Source: Isosphaera sp. (GTDB lineage Bacteria > Planctomycetota > Planctomycetia > Gemmatales > Gemmataceae). Taken from it: a DNA stretch of 44,441 nt. Within the stretch, counting starts at the first letter, position 1; the number at the start of each line of letters is the position of its first letter. Both the position numbers and the translations under genes were made by a program. The stretch is taken from positions 1-44,441 of the forward strand of contig PNKH01000065.1 of NCBI GenBank assembly GCA_013822345.1, given 5' to 3'. The notes below the pieces were generated by a model. That model ran no database searches, had not been told where the DNA came from, and saw only the letters and a program-made list of their open reading frames with translations. Below are positions 6,985 to 14,317 of this stretch, one piece after another.

Positions 6985-7809
6985 ATGCGCCGCGCGCGCC
7001 GCCGGGCGTTCACGTTGATCGAGTTGCTGGTCGTCGTCGCCATCATCGCCGTCCTCGTCGGCCTGCTCCTCCCGGCCGTCCAGAAGACGCGGGAGGCGGC
7101 CGCCCGGACCGCCTGCACGAACAACATGAAGCAGATCGGGATCGCCATGCACAACCACCACGGCACCCGCGGCGCCTTCCCGACCCGGTCCGGGACCGGC
7201 CCGTGGCTGGAGCAACTCCGGGCGTACTTCGAGGAGGACATCGCCCCGGACAACCACGTCCTGAAGATCCTCCAGTGCCCGACCCACCCGAACGCCGGGC
7301 GGCTGTACGGCACCAGCTACGCCCTGACCTTCTACGTCGCCCTGGCCGAGCGGCCGAACTACACGACCGCGGCGAACGACACGGCGGTGATCAACACCCG
7401 CACCCGCGGGGTGACGGTGGCCGAGATCGGGGACGGGGCGAGCAACACGGCGGCCGTCGGGGAGCGGGGCCCGAGCCCGGACCTGTTCTGGGGGTGGTGG
7501 GGCTTCCCGGCCCTGCTCGACACGAACATGCCGGTGTACTCCACCCCGGTCTACTACACCACCTCCGGCACCACCGCCGGGAGCCCCCCGTGCCCGGTCC
7601 CGGCGGTGTTCGGCCGGGCCAGCGCCACCGACCGGTGCGCGTTCAACGCGGTCAACAGCCCCCACCCCGGGGGCGGGAACTTCGTGTTCGCCGACGGCCA
7701 CGTCGGGTTCCTCCCGTTCACCGTCACCCGGCTCCTCCCGGACGGGTCGAAGTCGGTCCTGGAGGCGCTGGTGTCCCGCTCCGGCGGGGAGCAGGCGGTG
7801 CCCGAGTGA
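6985..7809 (+). CDS. DUF1559 domain protein with type IV pilin-like leader
   Basis: A 274-residue protein of the large planctomycete DUF1559 family. Residues 1-8 are basic, then comes the prepilin-type N-methylation motif ([20 protein letters not shown]) and [20 protein letters not shown]. The C-terminal motif FADGHVGFL is the family's H-X9-DG-type signature. A prepilin peptidase should cleave before Phe of FTLIEL, giving a pseudopilin-like helix in the membrane with a globular domain outside. Function is unknown. A lipoprotein gene follows 26 nt downstream and is probably co-transcribed, a common pairing in these bacteria. Confidence 0.92.
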   Translation: MRRARRRAFTLIELLVVVAIIAVLVGLLLPAVQKTREAAARTACTNNMKQIGIAMHNHHGTRGAFPTRSGTGPWLEQLRAYFEEDIAPDNHVLKILQCPTHPNAGRLYGTSYALTFYVALAERPNYTTAANDTAVINTRTRGVTVAEIGDGASNTAAVGERGPSPDLFWGWWGFPALLDTNMPVYSTPVYYTTSGTTAGSPPCPVPAVFGRASATDRCAFNAVNSPHPGGGNFVFADGHVGFLPFTVTRLLPDGSKSVLEALVSRSGGEQAVPE

Positions 7810-7835
7810 CCCCGACCCACCCGAGGAGGCCGAAC

Positions 7836-8303
7836 ATGACCCGGATTCTTGCGGGCCTGGCCGTCGCCGCCCTCGCCGCCGGGTGCGGCGGCGGCGCGGC
7901 CGAGGTGGGCGGGACCGTCACCGTCCGGGGGAAGGCGGCCCCCGGGCTGACCATCACGTTCATGGGGGCGGACGGCAAGCCGGTGACCGCGGCCGTCGCC
8001 CCGGACGGCACCTACCGGGCGACCGGGGTGCCGGCCGGCGAGGTCCGGGTCGGGTTCGCGGCCGCCGGCGACACCGACCCGGACGCGGCCGCGGTGGGGT
8101 CCGACAAGCCGGCCCCGGGCGAGACGGAGGAGCAGGCCGAGCGGCGGCGGGCCGACCCCCGGGCGGCCGCCGCCGCGGCCCGGCGGGCGGGGGCGGCCGC
8201 CCCCGCCTGGCTGCCGGAGAAGTACCTCGACCCGCTCCGGTCCGGGGTGACCACCACCCTGAGCCCGGGGGCGAACAACACCTTCGACTACGACATCCGG
8301 TGA
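7836..8303 (+). CDS. Small lipoprotein with carboxypeptidase-regulatory-like (transthyretin-like) domain
   Basis: A 155-residue lipoprotein. GAGGAGG lies 6 nt before the ATG. The lipobox LAAGC places the lipidated Cys near residue 17. Residues about 22-80 read as one beta-sandwich unit: GGTVTVRGKAAPGLTITFMG, then DGTYRATGVPAGEVRVGF. An Ala/Arg-rich linker follows (AERRRADPRAAAAAARRA) and the C-terminal PEKYLDPLRSGVTTTLSPG with NNTFDYDIR is typical of planctomycete partners of DUF1559 proteins. Likely outer-membrane or periplasmic; function unknown. Confidence 0.82.
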   Translation: MTRILAGLAVAALAAGCGGGAAEVGGTVTVRGKAAPGLTITFMGADGKPVTAAVAPDGTYRATGVPAGEVRVGFAAAGDTDPDAAAVGSDKPAPGETEEQAERRRADPRAAAAAARRAGAAAPAWLPEKYLDPLRSGVTTTLSPGANNTFDYDIR

Positions 8304-8332
8304 GGCGCGGCCAGGCCGGGTTGTGTAGTTTT

Positions 8333-8445
8333 GTAGGGTGGGCCGAGTCTTCGAGTCCCGCCACTCCCATCCGCCGAGCGGTGGGACTCGAAGACTCGGC
8401 CCACCCTACGAGGCGAGCGGTGGGACTCGAAGACTCGGCCCACCC
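8333..8445. repeat. GTAG-foot inverted repeat with a duplicated right arm
   Basis: Perfect 27-bp arms lie at 8333-8359 (starting GTAGGGTG) and 8383-8409 (ending CACCCTAC), with a 23-nt spacer. A 31-bp unit at 8376-8406, covering most of the right arm, is repeated exactly at 8415-8445, 39 bp further on. It fills the junction between the convergent lipoprotein and zinc-ribbon genes. The GTAGGGTG end matches the 4941 element. Confidence 0.9.
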
Positions 8446-8464
8446 GACAAGCTTCGCCCGCCGG

Positions 8465-9439
8465 TCAGTCGTCGTCCCGGTCCGGGTCGAGCAGGACGTT
8501 GTGGACCAGCGTCTCCACCTCCCGCACGTTCTCGATCCCGATGAACCCGTAGTTCGTCTCGCTCCGTGACGTCTCGCTCTTGACCGTCTGCCCGGTCCGC
8601 CGGTCGACGTAGTCCGTCCGCTTCTCGGTGACCTTGGTCTTGAACACCAGGTCCCCGGCCCCCGGCGGCGACTTCGCTTTCTGCACCCGCATCCGCCGCA
8701 GCTCCCGCGGCTCGTACGACTCGGTCTGCCCGGAGTCGCCGAACAGCCCGACGGTGAACACGACCGCCCGCCGGTCGGTGACCGCGTACCACCCCTTCTC
8801 GGCCTGCTTCACCGCCGCCCGCGGGCCGAAGATCGCGACCCCGATCCCGATCAGGACGAACAGCAGCGGGAACAGCCCGATGTACCACGGGATCCCCTTG
8901 GCCAGGAACATGCCGGTCGACACCGCCGCCCCGATCAAGGCGAACACCAGGCCGAAGATCAGCATCATCCGGCCCTTCCGCTTGGCGATCTCCAGGCACG
9001 GCCGGGCCGCCCAGTGGAGCACCTCCCCGCGGGCCAACTCGTCCTCCACCTGCCGCATCAGCGCCCGGTTCCGGAACCCGGGGTCGAGCTCCAGGCTCTC
9101 GGCCGCCCGCCCGTCCCGGGCCGAGCCCCCGCCCCCGTCGTCCTCCTCGTCGTCCGCCCGCGGGGCCGGCTTCGCCCGCCGCGGCGGAGGCCGGTCCTCG
9201 TCGTCCTCGTCCCGCCGGCGGGCCGCCGGCCGCGGCCGGTCGTCTTCGTCGTCCTCGTCGCGGCGGCGGGGCGGCGGCTTCGGGGCCGCCTTCCGGGGGG
9301 CGTCGACCTCGGCCGGGCCGCTCTTCGCCTTGTACTTCGGCCGGGTCATCGTGCCGTCGCACTTCGGGCAGGTCTGGGGGGTGTCGTCGTCGGCCGCGGC
9401 GGTGTGCCCGCAGTCGGGGCACTTGAGGGTGACAGCCAT
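8465..9439 (-). CDS. Zinc-ribbon / PH-domain membrane protein
   Basis: A 324-residue protein starting at the ATG at 9439, chosen because a zinc ribbon follows at once: CPDCGH and CPKCDG (residues about 7-31). Next is a long Arg/Asp/Glu/Pro-rich linker (about 40-120, repeated RRRDEDDED), then two membrane segments (about 170-190 MLIFGLVFALIGAAVSTGMF and about 198-218 IGLFPLLFVLIGIGVAIFG). The C-terminus resembles a bacterial PH-like domain: WYAVTDRRAVVFTVGLFGD, then SYEPRELRRMRV. Such proteins probably sense or scaffold at the cytoplasmic membrane; role unknown. It diverges from the MerR gene. Confidence 0.78.
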   Translation of the reverse strand: MAVTLKCPDCGHTAAADDDTPQTCPKCDGTMTRPKYKAKSGPAEVDAPRKAAPKPPPRRRDEDDEDDRPRPAARRRDEDDEDRPPPRRAKPAPRADDEEDDGGGGSARDGRAAESLELDPGFRNRALMRQVEDELARGEVLHWAARPCLEIAKRKGRMMLIFGLVFALIGAAVSTGMFLAKGIPWYIGLFPLLFVLIGIGVAIFGPRAAVKQAEKGWYAVTDRRAVVFTVGLFGDSGQTESYEPRELRRMRVQKAKSPPGAGDLVFKTKVTEKRTDYVDRRTGQTVKSETSRSETNYGFIGIENVREVETLVHNVLLDPDRDDD

Positions 9440-9608
9440 CGGGGCGTCCGGTGGGAAAAGGTACCGTCCAGACAGCATGCCAAATCGGCGCGGGAACGCA
9501 AGCGGTCGGTGGTTCCGCGGCCGGTCCGCAACTTTTTCCCGGATTCCCCGTTGAACCTGACGCCGCGTGAGGCGCTACCATGCCCCCGTCGAGACCCCGG
9601 AGCGACCC

Positions 9609-10373
9609 ATGCCGGAGGCGACCTGGAAGGTGGGCGAGCTGGCGGCCCGGACCGGGCTGACCGTTCGCACCCTGCACCACTACGACGCGATCGGGCTGCT
9701 GAGCCCGTCCGCCCGGACCGGGTCGGCCCACCAGGCCGGGCACCGGCTGTACACCGCCGCGGACGTGGCCCGGCTGCACCAGATCGTCTGCCTGCGGCAG
9801 CTCGGGTTCGGGCTGGAGCAGGTCCGGGAGTACCTGTCCCGGGCCGGCTACGATCCGCGGGAGGTGGTCCGGCTGCACCTGGCGGACGTCCGCCGGCGGG
9901 CGGCCGAGCTGGCCGACCTGGGCCGCCGGCTGGAGTCGCTGGACGAGGCCCTCGACCGGGCGGACGCGGTGTCCCCCGACACCTTCCTCCAGACGATCGA
10001 GGCGATGGTCATGGTCGAGAAGTACTACACCCCGGAGCAGTTGAAGCGACTCGAGGAGCGGGCGAAGGAGGTGGGGCCGGAGGCGATCGACCGTGCCCCG
10101 CAGCAGTGGGCCGACCTGCACGCGGACGTGCGGGCGGCGATGGACGCCGGGGTCGACCCGGCCGACCCGCGGGCGCAGGAGTTGGCCCGCCGGTGGTTCG
10201 ACCTGGTGAGCGCGTTCACCGGCGGCGACCCCGGGATCTTCAAGTCGCTCCGCACGATGTACGAGAACGAGGACACCGTCGCGGGCATGGACGTGGCGGC
10301 GATGCGGCCGATGATGGAGTACGTCGAGAAGGCCCGGGTCGCGGCCGGGATCCGGCACCCCGGGGAGAATTGA
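9609..10373 (+). CDS. MerR family transcriptional activator with TipAS-like C-terminal domain
   Basis: A 254-residue regulator starting at the ATG at 9609. The MerR helix-turn-helix occupies residues about 5-75 (KVGELAARTGLTVRTLHHYD, GHRLYTAADVARLHQI), followed by the dimerisation coiled coil (about 80-120). Residues about 130-245 match the TipAS antibiotic-recognition domain: YYTPEQLKRLEERAKEVGPE, WADLHADVRAAMDAGVDPAD and WFDLVSAFTGGDPGIFKSL. TipA-type regulators bind thiopeptides or other ligands and activate multidrug genes, often including their own; no transporter adjoins it here. A TACCAT box at 9576-9581 may be its -10. It ends against an AT-rich palindrome. Confidence 0.9.
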   Translation: MPEATWKVGELAARTGLTVRTLHHYDAIGLLSPSARTGSAHQAGHRLYTAADVARLHQIVCLRQLGFGLEQVREYLSRAGYDPREVVRLHLADVRRRAAELADLGRRLESLDEALDRADAVSPDTFLQTIEAMVMVEKYYTPEQLKRLEERAKEVGPEAIDRAPQQWADLHADVRAAMDAGVDPADPRAQELARRWFDLVSAFTGGDPGIFKSLRTMYENEDTVAGMDVAAMRPMMEYVEKARVAAGIRHPGEN

Positions 10374-10374
10374 T

Positions 10375-10458
10375 GATTTCAGATTTGTGATTGACGATTG
10401 AAGGACGCCAAGCCCCACGCCGAGGTGCCTTTCAATCGTCAATCACAAATCTGAAATC
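10375..10458. repeat. AT-rich palindrome built of GATT heptamers, 28-bp perfect arms
   Basis: Arms 10375-10402 and 10431-10458 are perfect complements with a 28-nt spacer. The left arm divides into four 7-bp units, all starting GATT: GATTTCA, GATTTGT, GATTGAC, GATTGAA. It begins 2 nt after the MerR stop and runs to 6 nt before the DUF488 stop codon. The composition, mostly A and T, is in sharp contrast to its surroundings. The 33976 element is related. Confidence 0.93.
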
Positions 10459-10463
10459 TGAAA

Positions 10464-10883
10464 TTACTCAAGGTGCGTGAACCGCCACCCGGCGGTGCGC
10501 TCCAGGTAGGCGGCGAGGTGCCGGCGGTGGCAGTCGCCGACCCTCCGCTCGGCGCACACCAGGCAGACCGGGCCGGGGACGCCGGCGAGGCGGTCGAACA
10601 GCAGCGGGCCGGCGGCGGCGAGGAACGCCTCGTACCGCGCCGGCCAGTCGTCGTACTCCAGGAACAGGTTCCCCAGCTCCGGCAGCGACACGTACCCGAC
10701 CCCGGCCCGGGCGAGCAGCCCGGCGATCCCCTTGTCGGCGTCCTTCGCCTTCGCGAAGCTCCCCATCGCGGCCTTGTCCGGCCGGAGCCGCACGTCGACG
10801 GCCGTCCGCACCCCGGCGTCCGCGAGGAGCCGGGCGAACGCGCCGGGGACGCGCCCCCCGTACCCGGCGGTGAAGTTGCTCAT
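10464..10883 (-). CDS. DUF488 family protein
   Basis: A 139-residue protein of the DUF488 family, short cytoplasmic proteins of unknown function. Family features: the N-terminal TAGYGGRVPGAFARLL, then VRTAVDVRLRP, a central GYVSLPELGN, and the C-terminal VCLVCAERRVGDCHRRHLAA with the conserved Cys/His pattern CAE...CHR. Length is normal to slightly short. Its TAA stop lies in the tail of the AT-rich palindrome shared with the convergent MerR gene. The start is 76 nt from the divergent methyltransferase start. Confidence 0.85.
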   Translation of the reverse strand: MSNFTAGYGGRVPGAFARLLADAGVRTAVDVRLRPDKAAMGSFAKAKDADKGIAGLLARAGVGYVSLPELGNLFLEYDDWPARYEAFLAAAGPLLFDRLAGVPGPVCLVCAERRVGDCHRRHLAAYLERTAGWRFTHLE

Positions 10884-10959
10884 TCCCGCCCTCCGGCTCA
10901 ACCCGCCCGACCCGCGGGACCGATACCACCCGCGTATCGTACCGCCCCCGGGGTGCCCG

Positions 10960-11637
10960 ATGAACCGTTTCGTCCGCGGGGTGGCCCGCGCGATGGTCGA
11001 GTCGTTCGACCTGCCGGGGCCGGTCCTGGAGGTCGGGTCGTACCAGGTGGCCGGGCAGCAGGACCTGATCGACCTGCGGGGGCTGTTCCCCGGGCGGGAG
11101 TACACCGGGGTGGACTTCCGGCCCGGCCCGGGGGTCGACCTGGTGGCGGACGTGGAAGCCCTGCCGCTCCCGACCGGGTCGGTCGGGACGGTGGTGGCGT
11201 TCAGCGTGTTCGAGCACGTCCGGCGGTTCTGGAAGGGGTTCGAGGAGGTCCGGCGGGTGCTCCGCCCGGACGGGGCGTTCCTGGTCTGCACCCCGTTCTA
11301 CTTCCACGTCCACGCCTTCCCGAGCGACTACTGGCGGTTCACCCCGGAGGCGTTCGACGCCCTGCTCGAGTCGTACCCGACCCGGGTGCTCGGGTGGCAC
11401 GGCCCGGACCGTCGGCCGCTGAACGTGTGGGCGGCGGCGTTTCGGGAGGCGGCGAAGGCCCCGACCGAGTGGCAGTTCGCGGACTACCGGCGGCGGCTCG
11501 GGGAGTACGCCCGGGAGCCGCTCGGGTGGGGCCGGCGGGTGCGGTTCGGGCTCGGCCGGGTGCTGTGCGGTCGCCGCCCGTTCGCCCCGCACCTGGACCG
11601 GGAGCGGTGGCGGACGGAGGTCCGCCGGGCGGCCTGA
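10960..11637 (+). CDS. Class I SAM-dependent methyltransferase
   Basis: A 225-residue protein with the Methyltransf_11 fold. Motif I is VLEVGSYQVAGQQ (residues about 22-34), the acidic ribose-binding end is YTGVDFRPGPGVD, motif II/III is ADVEALPLPTGSVGTVVAFS, and FEEVRRVLRPDGAFLVCTPF is the post-motif block. The segment FPSDYWRFTPEAFDALL is common in methyltransferases of surface-polysaccharide clusters, but none adjoins it. A TATCGT box at 10935-10940 is a possible -10. Substrate unknown. Confidence 0.87.
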   Translation: MNRFVRGVARAMVESFDLPGPVLEVGSYQVAGQQDLIDLRGLFPGREYTGVDFRPGPGVDLVADVEALPLPTGSVGTVVAFSVFEHVRRFWKGFEEVRRVLRPDGAFLVCTPFYFHVHAFPSDYWRFTPEAFDALLESYPTRVLGWHGPDRRPLNVWAAAFREAAKAPTEWQFADYRRRLGEYAREPLGWGRRVRFGLGRVLCGRRPFAPHLDRERWRTEVRRAA

Positions 11638-11646
11638 CCGGCGGGG

Positions 11647-12132
11647 TCACGCCGGCCCCCGGAAGGCGTCGGCGAGCAGCCCGACCAGCAGCAGCACGAT
11701 GAGCAGGGCGAGGAGGGCCAGGTACAGCTTGACGAAGAACGCGAGGAGGTCGAACCACGACCCGAGGCTCCGCAGGGCGGTCATCAGGTGGGTGACGTCC
11801 GACCCCTTGGTGGTGGTGATCCGGGCGAACGCCTCGGCCGCCCGCCCGAGCCACCCGGCCAGCAGGAAGGCGACGACCGCGGCCAGGGCGTGGCTGAGCA
11901 CCGCGACGACGTGGGCCCCGTCGAGCTTGAGCCGGAACACCAGCCCGGTGGCGATCACCGCCTGGAGCAGCCCGACGACCAGCAGCGGCAGCCGGACCCA
12001 GACGATCGCCAGGGCGAGGTCGGCGATGACGCGGTTCTGGGCGTCGTCGAACTCGTACTGCGGGCGGGGGTCGGCCGGGGGGTCGGCCCACGGCGGGGTG
12101 GGGGGCGTGGTGGCGGGCGGGTCGCTGCTCAT
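11647..12132 (-). CDS. Hypothetical membrane protein, three or four TM segments
   Basis: A 161-residue protein I do not recognise. A Pro-rich soluble N-terminus (about 1-25) is followed by hydrophobic segments near 45-70 (VRLPLLVVGLLQAVIATGLV), 75-98 (VVAVLSHALAAVVAFLLAGW) and 128-155 (FFVKLYLALLALLIVLLLVG). Between the last two is a conserved-looking amphipathic stretch (FARITTTKGSDVTHLMTALR). It converges on the methyltransferase with only 9 nt between stops, one of only two convergent junctions here without a long palindrome. Confidence 0.72.
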   Translation of the reverse strand: MSSDPPATTPPTPPWADPPADPRPQYEFDDAQNRVIADLALAIVWVRLPLLVVGLLQAVIATGLVFRLKLDGAHVVAVLSHALAAVVAFLLAGWLGRAAEAFARITTTKGSDVTHLMTALRSLGSWFDLLAFFVKLYLALLALLIVLLLVGLLADAFRGPA

Positions 12133-12270
12133 CGGGGGTGGCCTCGGGGGGCGGGCGTCCGAGGCCCCATCTTACTGACCCGTGGGCGGTGGAGGTGGTC
12201 CGGCGGCACGGGTCGGAGACCTGGCCGCCGGACCAGTCGTGTACCTCCGGAGGGTCGCGACACGGGCCCC

Positions 12271-12400
12271 ACCTCTCCCCGGCGGGTGAGGGGCAACACG
12301 TGGGCGGGCGGCCCGGGATGGGGTTCGCTCCCGGGAGACTCGGGAGGTGGCTTCCCCTCACCCGCCGCTCCGCGGCGACCTCTCCCCGGCGGGGAGAGGT
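12271..12400. repeat. Compound inverted repeat with CTCTCCCC/GGGGAGAG modules
   Basis: A left block (12271-12293, ACCTCTCCCCGGCGGGTGAG...) pairs with a split right block: CCCCTCACCCGCCG at 12354-12367, then GGGGAGAGGT at 12391-12400. The right part also holds its own hairpin (ACCTCTCCCC 12378-12387 / GGGGAGAGGT 12391-12400). The same module recurs at 26267. It lies downstream of the small membrane gene at 12427 and upstream of the one starting at 12132, both on the minus strand. The rest of 12133-12426 shows nothing further. Confidence 0.8.
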
Positions 12401-12426
12401 GAAGACCGGAGCCGACCCGGCCGCCG

Positions 12427-12657
12427 TCAGCGGGCCCTCCGGCGTCTCAGGACGAATCCGACGACGACCCGTGGGACGCCGACCGAGCCGGCCGTCGTAA
12501 TCACGATGACCGCAAACACGTGCCCGAAGTCGGTCGGGTCGGTCGTGAGTGACTCGACGCCCAACCAGACCGCCGCCAGGACCGCCGCGAACCCGGCGAC
12601 GAGGCAGAACACCCCCAACTGGTGTCGCAGTTCGGGCTCGCGGCGCACGAGGCGCAT
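12427..12657 (-). CDS. Small hypothetical membrane protein
   Basis: A 76-residue protein with two membrane segments (LGVFCLVAGFAAVLAAVWLG and FGHVFAVIVITTAGSVGVP) and a basic C-terminus (VLRRRRAR). I prefer the ATG at 12657. An upstream in-frame ATG at 12717 would add 20 residues but would place a perfect 9-bp hairpin (12683-12707) inside the gene and leave only 25 nt to the DUF1501 stop. TATGAT just upstream on the minus strand could be a -10. Not recognised; the coding call is moderate. Confidence 0.55.
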   Translation of the reverse strand: MRLVRREPELRHQLGVFCLVAGFAAVLAAVWLGVESLTTDPTDFGHVFAVIVITTAGSVGVPRVVVGFVLRRRRAR

Positions 12658-12682
12658 CCACGCATCATACCGACGAAACGCG

Positions 12683-12707
12683 GACCGGGGGCACGCGGCC
12701 CCCGGTC
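12683..12707. terminator. GC hairpin after the DUF1501 gene
   Basis: Perfect 9-bp arms (GACCGGGGG / CCCCCGGTC) around a 7-nt loop, 36 nt beyond the DUF1501 stop on the minus strand. No U-run. Confidence 0.55.
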
Positions 12708-12742
12708 GACGGCTCATCGAACCTCACGGCTTGCCGGAGGCG

Positions 12743-14023
12743 TCAGACCAGCTCGGTCACCACCTCGCGGTCGTCGAGGATGTACATCGGCCGGCCGGCG
12801 TTGTTCGGGAACGTGTAGCTCGGGTCGATCCCCATCGCCTGGTAGATCGTGCTCAGCAGCTGCGGCACCTTGTACGGCCGGTCCTTCGGGTACTCGCCGC
12901 GGGCCGAGCTCGCCCCGACCGCCTGGCCCATCCGCAGCCCGCCGCCGGCCACCAGCGCCCCCATCACCGGGGCCCAGTGGTCCCGCCCGGCCCCGCCGTT
13001 CACCTTCGGGGTCCGGCCGAACTCGCCCCACACCACCGTCACCACGTCGTCCGCCATCCCCCGGTCGTGCAGGTCCCCGACCAGGTTCGCGATGCCCCGG
13101 TCCAGGTTCGGCAGCTGCTGCCGGAGTTGCACGAAGTTCTTGTCGTGGGTGTCCCACCCGCCGTAGCTCAGGGTCACCACCCCGACCCCGGCCTCGACCA
13201 GCCGGCGGGCGGTCAGGAACTGCTCGACCCCCTTGTACCGGTCCCGCGTCTTCGGGTCCTCGTGCTTCAGGTCGAGCGCCTTCCGGGCGGTCCCGGACGC
13301 GATCATGTCGAACGCCCGGCCGGTGAACGCGTCCATCCCCTTCATCGTCCCGGTCGCGTCGACCTCCCGGCGGACGGTGTCGAACTGCCCGAGCAGCGAC
13401 TTCCGGTCGTCCATCCGGTCCGCCGTCACCCCGTTCAGCCGGAGGTTCTGGATGCCCGGGCCCTCGGCGGTGAACGGCCGGTGGGCGACCCCGAGGTAGC
13501 CGGGCTCGGTCCCCATGCTGCCGCCGCCGCGGAGGCTGACGAACGACGGGACGCCGTTGGCCGACCCGCCCCGGAGCTTCGACACCACCGACCCGAAGCT
13601 CGGGTGGGCGGCGGTCCGGTTGGTGTTCTCGCTGTACCCGGTGCTGACCAGCGAGTCGGAGTGCTCGTCGACCGACACCAGCGACCGGACGACGGCCAGC
13701 TTGTCCCACATCCGGGCCTGGAGCGGCATGTGCTCGCAGATCTCGACCCCCGGGACGTTCGTCTTGATCGGCCGGAACTCGCCGCGGAACTCGGCCGGGG
13801 CGTCCGGCTTCAGGTCCCACATGTCCATGTGGGACGGCCCGCCCGGCAGGTAGACCATGACCGCCGCCTTCGGGACGGTCGGCCGGGCGGCCGGGTCCTG
13901 GGCGGCCCGGAGGCGGAGCACGTCGGCGAGGGTGAGCCCGGCCCCGAACGCGCCGAGGCGGAGGAAGTTCCGGCGGTGGAGGCCGTCGCAGGACCGTTGG
14001 CGGTCACCCCAGAGGGTCAACAT
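12743..14023 (-). CDS. DUF1501 domain protein with Tat-like signal
   Basis: A 426-residue protein of the DUF1501 family, alkaline-phosphatase-like proteins abundant in planctomycetes. The ATG at 14023 gives a twin-arginine-like leader (HRRNFLRLGAFGAGLTLADV). The family blocks follow: VMVYLPGGPSHMDMWDLKPD (residues about 55-75), FRPIKTNVPGVEICEHMPLQ, DEHSDS, GVGVVTLSYGGWDTHDKNF near 285, VVWGEFGRTPKVN near 340 and GRDHW. Metal-ligand-like Asp/His residues of the sulfatase/phosphatase fold are present. DUF1501 genes usually follow a DUF1549/DUF1553 cytochrome-type partner; none is adjacent here, so it stands alone. Confidence 0.9.
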   Translation of the reverse strand: MLTLWGDRQRSCDGLHRRNFLRLGAFGAGLTLADVLRLRAAQDPAARPTVPKAAVMVYLPGGPSHMDMWDLKPDAPAEFRGEFRPIKTNVPGVEICEHMPLQARMWDKLAVVRSLVSVDEHSDSLVSTGYSENTNRTAAHPSFGSVVSKLRGGSANGVPSFVSLRGGGSMGTEPGYLGVAHRPFTAEGPGIQNLRLNGVTADRMDDRKSLLGQFDTVRREVDATGTMKGMDAFTGRAFDMIASGTARKALDLKHEDPKTRDRYKGVEQFLTARRLVEAGVGVVTLSYGGWDTHDKNFVQLRQQLPNLDRGIANLVGDLHDRGMADDVVTVVWGEFGRTPKVNGGAGRDHWAPVMGALVAGGGLRMGQAVGASSARGEYPKDRPYKVPQLLSTIYQAMGIDPSYTFPNNAGRPMYILDDREVVTELV

Positions 14024-14211
14024 GGGCACGTCTCCGAACGGAGGAAGCAGGTGGGATACCGGCAGGTGGGAACCGGGCAGCGCGTTTCGGCAGGCAGCGT
14101 TCACGCAGTTCGACTGCGCCCGATGCTAGCTTGAGTACCCCGGGGTCGCAACCGGAAAAGTGGAAAAGGTGGAAACCGGCCGCCGGACCGCGGACCCGGT
14201 GGGCGCCCCGA

Positions 14212-14232
14212 ACCCAGGCCAACGGCCTGGGT
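14212..14232. repeat. Short perfect hairpin in the divergent DUF1501/ImpE region
   Basis: ACCCAGGCC (14212-14220), loop AAC, GGCCTGGGT (14224-14232). It lies in the 294-nt divergent gap 14024-14317. The same gap holds a purine array (GGAAAAGTGGAAAAGG, about 14154-14170) of direct short words with no inverted partner. Nothing else is evident there. Confidence 0.7.
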
Positions 14233-14305
14233 CCCACGAACACGGCCCGGGTTCTCCGTCCGGACGGCCCGGCGGGTCGAGGGCGCGGCGGGTGGCCTCG
14301 CCGGG

Positions 14306-14311
14306 TACACT
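14306..14311 (+). promoter_or_regulatory. -10 box (TACACT) for a probably leaderless ImpE-like gene
   Basis: TACACT ends exactly 6 nt before the ATG at 14318, the same geometry as at 4039/4051. No Shine-Dalgarno is present. Confidence 0.5.
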
Positions 14312-14317
14312 TCCCCC

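Noticed and set aside
12657-12717. A longer start (ATG 12717) for the small membrane protein
   Set aside because: It would include a perfect hairpin better explained as the end of the DUF1501 transcript; not fully excluded.
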